A stretch of 64,000 nt of DNA from NCBI GenBank assembly GCA_905203305.1, contig CAJKVH010000003.1, positions 1 to 64,000 on the forward strand. Reading direction: 5' to 3'. The translations under genes and the position numbers were made by a program. This DNA is from an uncultured Eubacteriales bacterium. Lineage in GTDB: Bacteria; Bacillota; Clostridia; TANB77; CAG-508. The notes under the pieces were generated by a model. It searched no databases and was not told where the DNA came from. It saw only the letters and a program-made list of their open reading frames with translations. Below, piece after piece: positions 16,664-26,213 of this stretch (its first letter is position 1; each line of letters starts with the position of its first letter).

Positions 16664-19600
16664 ATGAACATTAATAAGACAAATTTAATTAACAAAATTT
16701 GTGCAATTCTAGCTATATTTGCATTAACCGTTTCCGACTTTTTATTAGTAGGAAAAACGGGAATTAGTTATGCCATAGACATGGTAAAAACGAATCATGC
16801 AAATGTAGAATATGAAGCATATTTCGAAAACGAAAAAGGAGAGAAGCTAGAGAAAATAGAAGACAATATAGATAAAGAAGAATATCTATATGTAGACGTA
16901 ACAGTAAAAAATGAAGGATACTTCAATGGAGAAATAAGCTTAGAGAACAACAATTTCAACATAAAAGAAGACAAACTAAGTGAAGAAGTAGAAGAAATAA
17001 AAGACAACAAAGTAAAATTAAAACAAATAAATGCAGGAAGCACTTCTACAATAAAACTAGCAATAGAAGCAAAAAAGGATAGCAAAATAAAAGAAGAAAG
17101 CTTAAGTAGTAAAACAGAAGTAAACTTAGGTGGAAGCTATGTAAACAGTAAAAATGTTGAAAAAGAAAAATACATAGAAATAAAAGGAAAAGCAGAAGTA
17201 GAAGTAAAATGGACATCAAAAGAAGACACAAAAGTAGAACTAGAAGGAAAGCTATTAACAAATTCTGTATATGAAGTAAATGGAGAAAATAAAAGATTAG
17301 TACAAATGGTAATAGGAAGTAAAGTAACAGACAATAATTATCCAGTAAAAAATACAGAGATAAGTTTAAATGTGCCAGAAAAAGTAAAAGAAGTAAAAGT
17401 AACAGCAAGAAGTGTAAAAGGAACAAATAGTGGATTAGAGTTTGGAGAAGGAAACTATGAGTACCAAAAAGAAGAAAACAAATTAACAATAAAAGTAGGA
17501 AATGAAGACAAAGAAAACGTAAGTTGGGAAAAAGGAGTAGAAGATACATTTGTAGTAACATATGTATTAAATCCAAACGAAAATATAGCAAATGAAGACA
17601 TAAAAATAAAAGATAAAATAAAACTATATGATGAAAAAGAAATAGAAGAAGAAAAAGATGTTCATATTGAAGAAGAAATAGATGGAGTAATATCAAGTAC
17701 AATAGAAAGTAGTGAGGATGAAATCTATAAAGGAAAGATATATACAGGAGAAGAAAGAAGCTATACAGAAACAAATAAAATAAATGTAGATTATATAGAA
17801 GCAGGAGACAAAATAGAAATAGAACAAAAAGCAGGAAAATATGTAGCAGGAGAAGAAGAAAAAGAAGCAAATATAATCTATAGAGAGACAAGAATAAACA
17901 AAGAAGAAATGAAAAAGATCTTAGGAGAAGAAGGAAGCATAATAGTAAAAGATCAAAATGGAGAGATGGTAGCAGAAATAAATAAAGACAGCGAAACAAA
18001 CGAAGAAGGAAAAGTAGTAATAACATATCCAGAAGACGAAAAAGAAATAAAACTAGAAACAAGTAAACCAGAAAATATAGGAACATTAAATATAGAAAAC
18101 ACAAAAGTAATAAAAGATGCAGGATATGGAAGAGACGAAATAAAAAATATAACAAAAATAAGAGAAAAAACAACAGTAAATACAAAAGTAGCAGAAAAAG
18201 AAATAAACTTAAAAGAAACAGAAACAGAAGGAAAAATAGACATAGATACAAACAAAATATCAACAGTAGCAGAAAATCAAACAATAACAGTAAATGCAAC
18301 ATTAGAAGCAAATGATGAAAGTAAAAACTTATATAAAAATCCAACAGTAACAGTAAAATTACCAAAAGAAATGACATTAAAAACAGCACAATATGCAGCA
18401 TTATATAAAAACGGATTAGAAGTAGAAGATGTAAGATCAAGTAAAAACGAGAATGGAGAGAATGAAATAAACATCAAATTAAAAGGAGAGCAAGAAAAAT
18501 ACGACGTAACAGGAGGAACAAAAATCTGCTTAAAATTAGATGTAGCAACAAACAAATTAACACCAAGTAAGAAAAGTCAAATAGATATGACATATACAAA
18601 CGAAAATGGAAGTGAAGTAAAAACAACATCAGCAGACATAAACTTCGAATCTCAATACGGAATAATGATCTACAATCAAATAGTAAATTACAATAATAAT
18701 GGAGATACATTGGTAACAGTAGATAAAGAAACAGCTTATGGAGAATTAAGTACAAATGCAGATCAAAGAGATATAACATTAAGTACAGCATTAATAAACA
18801 ACTATGGTGAAGATGTAACAAATGTAACATTAATAGGAAAAATACCAGCAGAAAATAATGAAGAAAGTTATGTAGCAAAACTAAATCAATTACAAACAAA
18901 TAATGAAAAAGTAAAAGTTTATTATTCAAATAAACAAAACATAGAAGCAGGAGACGAAAGCTGGGGAGAATATAGCGATAATGCAACAAGTTATAAAGTT
19001 GTTGTGGAACAAATGGACAAAGAAGAAGTAATAAAATTAAATGTTCCAATAACAATACCTGGAAAATTAAAATACAACAAAAAAGGAACATTTGCATCAG
19101 TTGTAACATGTGATAATAACGGAAACTCTGAATCAAACACATCAAATATAGTATTAGCAACAAAGACAAGCATGTCAGCAAATTCAGAAGAAAAAGTTAC
19201 AACAAAACAAACAGAAAAAGGATTTAACACAAAAATCAGTGCACAAGTAGGAAATGATAGTTTATCAGATAATGATAATATCTATGAAGGACAAACAATT
19301 AGATATAAAGTAACAGTAACAAATAATACAGGAAAAGATTACTCAAATGTTACAGTAAAAGCAAACCAAAAAAATGGATACATGTGGAATTTAGTTGAAG
19401 AAGATGTTATAAACCCATATTATGGAACATCTTTAAAAGAACATTTCTATGAAGTATCAAATTCAAATGAAATAGTATTAGACACAATACCAAGTTTAAA
19501 AGATGGAGAAAGCAAAACATATGAATATGAAGCTTCAATATATCAATTAAACAACGAAAAAATAGATGGAACTGAAACTTTTGGAACAATTTCAGCAGTT

Positions 19601-21565
19601 TCAGAAGACAAAACATTAAATGAAACAGTTACAACAATAAAGAACAACATAAAAAATGCAGAATTACAAGTAAGCTTAGTTAATGGATCTTCAAATGAAG
19701 CATTATTAACAAGTGGTGGAACAGTAAAAACATCAATAGAAATTAAAAACCTAACAAACGAAGTACAAAAAGATGTTGATGTAAAAGTTGCATTTTCAAG
19801 TAACTTAAAACCAGATGTAAATATATTAGAAGAAAATGAATCAAACGTTACTTATAAAGGTGTAGAAACAAGCAAAGATGGAACAAAAACAATGACATTA
19901 AAAGTAAACTCAATAAATGCAGGAGATACTATAAAAATAGAAATGTTACCATCAACTAATTACACATTAGATGGAGAAAAAGAAGCCAATGTCTGGATGC
20001 TTGCAGAAGCAATTTCATCAAATCAAAATAGTTACATTTCAAATAAACTAACAAGAACAGTAAGAAATTACTCAGCAGATTTAGAGCTTGAGCAACAAGG
20101 TGAATTTGAAGATGGAAAAGCAATTGATGTAAAAACAGATAAATTAAATGATGGAGAAAAAATCCAAATTACAGCAACAATTATAAACCATGAAGACAAA
20201 GAACATAAATTAGATTTAGAATATAACATGGATAAAATGTTAGATGTAGAAAGTGCAAAAATTGAAACAGCTTCTGGAGAAGAAGATATATTAAATGAAG
20301 TTTCATATAATAGCTTAGTAAAGAAAGACCAAACGATTAATCCAGGTGAAACAATAAAAATTAATGTAGTAGGAACAGTTGATGCATTAAATACAGAATC
20401 TATAACAAATAATTTAAATGTATTTGATCAAGAAAATGGTAGAACAGAAGATAATAACTTAACAATTTCTGTTAATAAAACAGAAGATCCTATAGATGTA
20501 CCAGAAGATAATAACCAAGATGATAATAATGGAGATAATAATAATTCTGGAGACAATAACAACAATAGTGGTGAAAATGATAATAGTCAAGATGATGATA
20601 TCAAATACACAATTTCAGGTACTGCATGGTTAGATGCAGATAAAGACGGAAGAAGATCAAGTCAAGAAGAATTAAAAGGAGATATTGAAGTTATTGCAAT
20701 AAATGCAGAAACAGGAGATGTAGTTACAACTTCAAAAACTGCTTCAGATGGTACATACAAATTAGAAGTATCAAAAGGAAAATATATAGTAGTATTTAAA
20801 TATGATACTAACTTATATTCAACAACAACATATCAAGTAAAAGGATCAAATGATACAGAAAACTCAGATGCAATATCAAGAGAAGTTACTGTAAATGGAG
20901 AAAAAATAACAGCAGGAACAACAGACACATTAACAGTTGACAAAAATATATCAAACATAGATATTGGTTTAATATTAAGAAGTACATTTGACTTAAAATT
21001 ACAAAAATATGTAAGTAAAATAACAGTTAAAAATGATTCAAAAACTACAAACTATGATCAAAAAGAAAATACAACACTTGCAAAAGCAGAAATAAAATCT
21101 AAAAACTTAAATGGATCATTAGTAGTAATAGAATACAAAATTAAAGTTACAAACACAGGTGATGTAGCAGGATATGCAAGAAACATAGTAGACTATATGC
21201 CATCAACATTAAACTTTAACTCAAGCTTAAATTCAGACTGGTATATATCTGGAAACAATGTATATAACACAAGCTTAGCAAACACAAAAATAGAACCAGG
21301 GGAATCAAAAGAATTAACATTAGTATTAACAAAGACAATGACAGATTCAAATACAGGTTTAGTAAACAACAAAGCAGAAATAACAGAAAGTTCAAATGAA
21401 TTAGGAATTAAAGATGAAACAAACGATAAAGGTTCAGCTGATGTAATCATAAGTGTAAGCACAGGAGCATTAGTAAATTACGTTGCAACAACAGTAATTA
21501 CATTAATTGTATTAGCAGGACTTGCATATATCGTAAACAAAAAATTCTTAAGTAAGAAAATATAA
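16664..21565 (+). CDS. Large secreted surface protein A1 (SdrD-like B domain, DUF11-like repeats)
   Basis: A protein of about 1,633 residues. It has a signal peptide (hydrophobic core FALTVSDFLLV, ending near SYA), a long Glu/Lys-rich beta-repeat region, and DUF11-like modules (TNNTGKDYSNVTVKANQKNG, and again near the end as KVTNTGDVAGYARNIVDYMP). An Asp/Asn/Gly linker precedes an SdrD B-like domain (SGTAWLDADKDGRRSSQEE). The C-terminus is SVSTG, a membrane helix and a Lys tail, like a sorting signal but without the usual Pro. The ATG at 16664 has a GGGAGG site; a GTG eight codons upstream is less likely. The block from 16784 to 18660 is almost identical to that in the paralogue at 26214. Likely a cell-surface adhesin or pilus-like protein; the ligand is unknown. 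Confidence 0.8.
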   Translation: MNINKTNLINKICAILAIFALTVSDFLLVGKTGISYAIDMVKTNHANVEYEAYFENEKGEKLEKIEDNIDKEEYLYVDVTVKNEGYFNGEISLENNNFNIKEDKLSEEVEEIKDNKVKLKQINAGSTSTIKLAIEAKKDSKIKEESLSSKTEVNLGGSYVNSKNVEKEKYIEIKGKAEVEVKWTSKEDTKVELEGKLLTNSVYEVNGENKRLVQMVIGSKVTDNNYPVKNTEISLNVPEKVKEVKVTARSVKGTNSGLEFGEGNYEYQKEENKLTIKVGNEDKENVSWEKGVEDTFVVTYVLNPNENIANEDIKIKDKIKLYDEKEIEEEKDVHIEEEIDGVISSTIESSEDEIYKGKIYTGEERSYTETNKINVDYIEAGDKIEIEQKAGKYVAGEEEKEANIIYRETRINKEEMKKILGEEGSIIVKDQNGEMVAEINKDSETNEEGKVVITYPEDEKEIKLETSKPENIGTLNIENTKVIKDAGYGRDEIKNITKIREKTTVNTKVAEKEINLKETETEGKIDIDTNKISTVAENQTITVNATLEANDESKNLYKNPTVTVKLPKEMTLKTAQYAALYKNGLEVEDVRSSKNENGENEINIKLKGEQEKYDVTGGTKICLKLDVATNKLTPSKKSQIDMTYTNENGSEVKTTSADINFESQYGIMIYNQIVNYNNNGDTLVTVDKETAYGELSTNADQRDITLSTALINNYGEDVTNVTLIGKIPAENNEESYVAKLNQLQTNNEKVKVYYSNKQNIEAGDESWGEYSDNATSYKVVVEQMDKEEVIKLNVPITIPGKLKYNKKGTFASVVTCDNNGNSESNTSNIVLATKTSMSANSEEKVTTKQTEKGFNTKISAQVGNDSLSDNDNIYEGQTIRYKVTVTNNTGKDYSNVTVKANQKNGYMWNLVEEDVINPYYGTSLKEHFYEVSNSNEIVLDTIPSLKDGESKTYEYEASIYQLNNEKIDGTETFGTISAVSEDKTLNETVTTIKNNIKNAELQVSLVNGSSNEALLTSGGTVKTSIEIKNLTNEVQKDVDVKVAFSSNLKPDVNILEENESNVTYKGVETSKDGTKTMTLKVNSINAGDTIKIEMLPSTNYTLDGEKEANVWMLAEAISSNQNSYISNKLTRTVRNYSADLELEQQGEFEDGKAIDVKTDKLNDGEKIQITATIINHEDKEHKLDLEYNMDKMLDVESAKIETASGEEDILNEVSYNSLVKKDQTINPGETIKINVVGTVDALNTESITNNLNVFDQENGRTEDNNLTISVNKTEDPIDVPEDNNQDDNNGDNNNSGDNNNNSGENDNSQDDDIKYTISGTAWLDADKDGRRSSQEELKGDIEVIAINAETGDVVTTSKTASDGTYKLEVSKGKYIVVFKYDTNLYSTTTYQVKGSNDTENSDAISREVTVNGEKITAGTTDTLTVDKNISNIDIGLILRSTFDLKLQKYVSKITVKNDSKTTNYDQKENTTLAKAEIKSKNLNGSLVVIEYKIKVTNTGDVAGYARNIVDYMPSTLNFNSSLNSDWYISGNNVYNTSLANTKIEPGESKELTLVLTKTMTDSNTGLVNNKAEITESSNELGIKDETNDKGSADVIISVSTGALVNYVATTVITLIVLAGLAYIVNKKFLSKKI
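16784..18660 (+). repeat. 1,877-bp direct repeat, copy 1
   Basis: Identical in length to 26331-28207, offset 9,547 bp. The only difference I saw is C at 16831 against T at 26378. It covers the post-signal region of A1; on both sides the genes diverge at once. It points to recent gene conversion or duplication. Confidence 0.93.
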
Positions 21566-21581
21566 GATGGAGGTGAATTAA

Positions 21582-24500
21582 ATGATAAAAAAATATAAAA
21601 ATAATATTTTAAGTACAATATTTAGTATTGTTATTTTGGCTGTAACATTTATATTGATTGGTCATGTATATTCATATAATCCATCTCAAGGTCAATTTTT
21701 AACAGATAAAGCATCAAGCTTATTAGGTCAATCATTAGATATGAGTACAGGTTCATTCTGGGACCAATTAGACAAGTCAGGAAAATTAACATGTTTCTGG
21801 CATAAAGAAACAGGAACAGGAATGAATAACTCAATACACTCTGTATTTGATACAGGTTTTGATGAAACAAAAGGTGTTATGAGAGTATATTCAATTATAA
21901 ATGATGGAAACAAAACACAAAAAACAACTTATGCAAATGGAAGTAATACAACAGTTGGTAAACTAGCAGCAGAAGCATCAAGAGATCACAATGCTTTTAA
22001 TGTACAAAAAGCATTATATCAAGCAATAAAAGCTGGAACAGTTGTAAATGAATCAGCAATTGTAAATGAGATGGACTGGAAAGATCCAAATACAACTGTT
22101 GAAAATCCAGCAAGTCAAACAACAATAAATGAATACAATAACTATCAAAAAATAAAAGATGCATTACCTTCAGGAACAAAAACTGAAGAGAAAGAAAAAG
22201 AAGTTACAATAAATAATAAAGAATACACAATAATGGGTCCATTTAAAGTTACATTTGGATTAAAAGGAATAAACAAAATAACTGCAGCAAATGCAACATG
22301 GACAAACTCATCAAAAAATGAAATTTATTGGTCAACTTCTACATCAGAAGAAGCAAAAGATTGGTCAAATGAATTTAATGGTGCTACATCAGGTAAATTT
22401 AATTTAAGTAATAAACAATTTTACTTAGCTGTTGAAACAGAAAAATTACCAGATGACGGAAATTACACAGTAAAAATTACACAAGATTCATTTAGTTACT
22501 ACAATGCAAGAATTGCAGTATGTGTAGGAGCTAGAAGCCAACAAACAGGTTTATATGTATATGACAATTCACCACATACTGTAAATGGAGAAGTTTCATG
22601 GACATTAAAGAGAAAATCAATCGCATCTATGACAATTGTTAAAAAAGATAAAACAAAAGGAATAGAACTTGCAGGTGGAAAATTCAAAATCTATGCAGTA
22701 CTAAAAAACGGTAAAGGACAAGGATGGGTTTCAGGAGATGCAAATGGATCAAAAACTTATGGTAATACAGCTACAGAATATCCATCATTAACAAAAATTG
22801 AAAAATTAAAATATGGAACATATTATATATATGAAACAGAAGCACCAGAAGGATATGACATAACAAAACAAGATGGATATCATAAAGCGGCAGTTGGTTC
22901 AGATTCACTTACAGGAGACTGGGTATACCTAGGCTCACAAGAATTAAAGAGTGGAGCTCCTAAAGATGGATTTAAATTCGAAGCAGAAAATAAAAAGATT
23001 GTTGACGAATTAGAAGGATATGTTTGGGTAGATGAACCAGATACAAAAGCAAATGCAACAGATAATATCTACAATAAAGATAGTAAAGACTTCTTAAAAG
23101 AAGGAATTACAACAAACTTACGTGATGGAAATGGAAACTTACTTGCAACAACCAAAACAGATGCTACAGGACACTATGCATTTAAAACAAAAAATGCACC
23201 ATCATATACAGGTGAAGATAAAAATATCTATTATTGGGACTTAGCAGATGCTTATGTAGAATTTGAGTATAACAATAAAACAACATACAATGATGATGGA
23301 ACTGTAAAAGATTATGGATATGTAGTTGTAAATCCATTTACAGGAACAGATGCAAAAGTTAACTCAAAAGCACAAGAATACACAGTAACAAAGGAAAAAT
23401 TAAATGATAATAATCTAACAGGAGTTGATGGAGCAAATCCTGGTAGAGCAATAACAAATAAAGATGCAGGAATTTCAGATGCAAAACAATTAGTTGCTAA
23501 AAACAAAGAAATATATGAAAAGATTAAAAATAATACAGCATCAGAAAGTGACTTAAATAATGTACCACTTGCTTGTTATTATGATAGTAAAACATATAAA
23601 GTAACAGATATAAACCTTGGATTATTAGAACAATATGATCCAGATTATAGTGTTGATGAAACACTAGCATACATTAAAGTTAGAATGAAAGGATATACAT
23701 ACACATATAAATATGGAGATGCAGCAGTAACAACATCAACAAATGTTCCAACAGTAAATGAACAAAACTCTGCAAAAACATTTACAGGAAAAATTTATCC
23801 AACAGATATTGCTTATAACACAGCAACTGGAACAGATGAATTAAAAGTATATGTAGTATACAGTATAGACGTTAAAAACTTAGAAACAATGTATGTAGAC
23901 AATGTTTACACAGAACAAAGATTATATCTAGATTCATTAGTAAACGCTTATGATACAAATAGATATGAATTATGTAACAATGAAAATAATTCAGACAAAT
24001 CAGACTTTGCATTATGGCACGATTTAGGAGATGGAAAAGCAAGCTATGATGTAAATAATGAAAACAGTGTATACAAAAACGGTATGGCAAAACAAGAAAC
24101 AAAGACGTCTTATATTCAATATAGAATAAAAGATGAAGCATTAAAGAAAATACTAGAAAAAAGCTTAACTTATGAAGATATTGAAAATGCACCAACAATT
24201 GCAACAGCAAGCGGATATCATGAATATCTAAGAACTGATAATGCATGGGTACATAACAAAGATGTAAGAGCTTTTGATGGAGTAAAAGGATTAAATGTTT
24301 ATCCAACAGTAAATGGAGATCAAAAGAAATACTATGTTCATAAGTCAATTAGCAAAACACGTTCATCAGCAGACTTATACTTAAAATTATCACTAGGAGA
24401 TTCTAGAAAGCTTTCAGGAACAGTATTTGAAGATACTAGAACAGAAGAAAGCAATGCTGACAATACAAATCTTGGAAATGGTATAATAGATAGTAATGAA

Positions 24501-25961
24501 TCAAATAGAGCACAAAAAGTTACAGTAGAATTACTAGATTCAGATAAACAAACAGTATCAAAATTATATCAAGAAAAAGATGGAAAAGTAGTATACAAAG
24601 AAGATGGTACTTTACCAGATGCTAAGATGGAAACAGTAGAAGGTGGAACATACGAATTTGATGGTGTTACTCCTGGATATTATTACATAAGATTTACTTA
24701 TGGTGATGGTTCACAAAAAATGATGCCAGCAGGAACAGATATAAAATCAAATGATTATAAATCTACAATAATCAATACTGAAGCAAATGGAGCTGGAGAT
24801 ACAATTAAAAATGCAATGGAAGTAAGTGAAGAAGAATTAAAATCAGCACAAGCTACATTACCAGCAAATCAAACAGAAGCTCAAAAGAAAATAGTAGAAT
24901 GGTATAAATACTTAAATAACAGCAATTATTCAACTGCAGTTGATAATTTAGAACAAAGATCAGAAGCAGATAAATATGAATACAAAGATGATGGAAAAGT
25001 ATATGATGAATCAGGAAATGAAGTTCAAGGATATCCAAAGAACATAAATGCATATACACCAATTTCAAGTATCTCAATAGAAAATGATATAAATACATCT
25101 ACAGACGAAGGAGATGCACATAAATCAAAATATGAAGGATTTAACTTTGGTTTAATCGAAGCACCTGATACAGAAATTACATTAGACAAAATGATAACAA
25201 ATGTTAAATTTACAACTCAAACAGGTACAACACTAGTATCAGCTAACCCAACAGATAAATCAGCTGAATATATAACAGCATTAGATAAGATTACTGGTGG
25301 AAGTAAATATGCAAAAATGGAAATGGAACAAAACTTAATTTATGGTTCAGAACTTGCTACAACTTATGAAATTACAGTTAAAAATAATTCAACAAAGGAT
25401 TATATAGAAGATGAAGGATCAAACGAATATGGATATTATTACTACTATGGTGAAAAAACAGAAACTTCTAAATTAAAAACTGTAAAAGTAAATGAAGTAG
25501 TAGATGAATTAGATAAGAAATACAATTATGATTCTAAACAAGAAACTGCTACATCAAGCGTAAGACACGCAGATGGAAATACTGAAAGTACAGAAATATC
25601 AATAACAAAGAATAATCCAGATGGAAGTATAGAAACACAAAATAGTTTATCAATGAAAGGTTGGAAAGAAATCGAAAGTGGAGCTACAGAAACAATGAGT
25701 TACACAGTAACATCATTATTATCAAATGATAATGATACAGGATATACAAATAAAGCTAGAATAACATCATTATCTCTTGATAAATTAAGCACATTAAAGA
25801 GCAACTTTAATTGGGAATTAACTAAAGACACAACAACATTAACAATTACACCACCAACAGGTAGTGATAGAAGTGCAACATATTGGATTGCAGGAGCTTT
25901 AGGATTATTAGTATTAGCAGCAGGAATTGTATTCTTAAAGAAAAAAGTGTTAAATAAATAA
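21582..25961 (+). CDS. Large secreted SpaA/Cna-B surface protein B1
   Basis: A 1,459-residue protein with an N-terminal hydrophobic segment (about 10-30). After an Ig-like N-terminal part, a SpaA/Cna-B module (MTIVKKDKTKGIELAGGKFK to YIYETEAPEGYDI) has the Lys and Glu expected of an internal isopeptide domain. SdrD-like modules follow (GYVWVDEPDTKANATDN; SGTVFEDTRTEE with YEFDGVTPGYYYIRF). It ends ITPPTG, a membrane helix and KKK. TPPTG fits an xPxTG sortase signal. GGAGGTGAA site; 16 bp after A1, so one operon. No sortase is seen in the window. Confidence 0.82.
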   Translation: MIKKYKNNILSTIFSIVILAVTFILIGHVYSYNPSQGQFLTDKASSLLGQSLDMSTGSFWDQLDKSGKLTCFWHKETGTGMNNSIHSVFDTGFDETKGVMRVYSIINDGNKTQKTTYANGSNTTVGKLAAEASRDHNAFNVQKALYQAIKAGTVVNESAIVNEMDWKDPNTTVENPASQTTINEYNNYQKIKDALPSGTKTEEKEKEVTINNKEYTIMGPFKVTFGLKGINKITAANATWTNSSKNEIYWSTSTSEEAKDWSNEFNGATSGKFNLSNKQFYLAVETEKLPDDGNYTVKITQDSFSYYNARIAVCVGARSQQTGLYVYDNSPHTVNGEVSWTLKRKSIASMTIVKKDKTKGIELAGGKFKIYAVLKNGKGQGWVSGDANGSKTYGNTATEYPSLTKIEKLKYGTYYIYETEAPEGYDITKQDGYHKAAVGSDSLTGDWVYLGSQELKSGAPKDGFKFEAENKKIVDELEGYVWVDEPDTKANATDNIYNKDSKDFLKEGITTNLRDGNGNLLATTKTDATGHYAFKTKNAPSYTGEDKNIYYWDLADAYVEFEYNNKTTYNDDGTVKDYGYVVVNPFTGTDAKVNSKAQEYTVTKEKLNDNNLTGVDGANPGRAITNKDAGISDAKQLVAKNKEIYEKIKNNTASESDLNNVPLACYYDSKTYKVTDINLGLLEQYDPDYSVDETLAYIKVRMKGYTYTYKYGDAAVTTSTNVPTVNEQNSAKTFTGKIYPTDIAYNTATGTDELKVYVVYSIDVKNLETMYVDNVYTEQRLYLDSLVNAYDTNRYELCNNENNSDKSDFALWHDLGDGKASYDVNNENSVYKNGMAKQETKTSYIQYRIKDEALKKILEKSLTYEDIENAPTIATASGYHEYLRTDNAWVHNKDVRAFDGVKGLNVYPTVNGDQKKYYVHKSISKTRSSADLYLKLSLGDSRKLSGTVFEDTRTEESNADNTNLGNGIIDSNESNRAQKVTVELLDSDKQTVSKLYQEKDGKVVYKEDGTLPDAKMETVEGGTYEFDGVTPGYYYIRFTYGDGSQKMMPAGTDIKSNDYKSTIINTEANGAGDTIKNAMEVSEEELKSAQATLPANQTEAQKKIVEWYKYLNNSNYSTAVDNLEQRSEADKYEYKDDGKVYDESGNEVQGYPKNINAYTPISSISIENDINTSTDEGDAHKSKYEGFNFGLIEAPDTEITLDKMITNVKFTTQTGTTLVSANPTDKSAEYITALDKITGGSKYAKMEMEQNLIYGSELATTYEITVKNNSTKDYIEDEGSNEYGYYYYYGEKTETSKLKTVKVNEVVDELDKKYNYDSKQETATSSVRHADGNTESTEISITKNNPDGSIETQNSLSMKGWKEIESGATETMSYTVTSLLSNDNDTGYTNKARITSLSLDKLSTLKSNFNWELTKDTTTLTITPPTGSDRSATYWIAGALGLLVLAAGIVFLKKKVLNK

Positions 25962-25978
25962 CATAAATAAAACTATAA

Positions 25979-26013
25979 AAAACGGTATTCCGTAAGGAAT
26001 ATCGTTTTTTTTT
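25979..26013 (+). terminator. Terminator of the first surface operon
   Basis: Stem AACGGTATTCC / GGAATATCGTT with loop GTAA and a long T run. The stretch to the next gene (26014-26213) is AT-rich without a clear promoter. Confidence 0.85.
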
Positions 26014-26213
26014 TATATTTAATTTTTTTTAGTAACAAAAATGTAATAAAAATTTAAATAAATTTAGGTAAAAATAGCCTAAAGTATTATCCGTAGTGAG
26101 TTTAAAGATTTTTTTTGTAATAATAAAATTCACAAAAAAAACACATATTGAAATAAATAAAAAAAGATGTAAAAATATATAAGACAATTAGTTTGGAAGG
26201 GAGAAAATGTATA

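Noticed and set aside
17046..18440. Long minus-strand open frames full of Leu/Phe inside the surface-protein and other genes
   Set aside because: They mirror A-rich coding sequence on the plus strand, have no ribosome sites, and encode only low-complexity hydrophobic strings.
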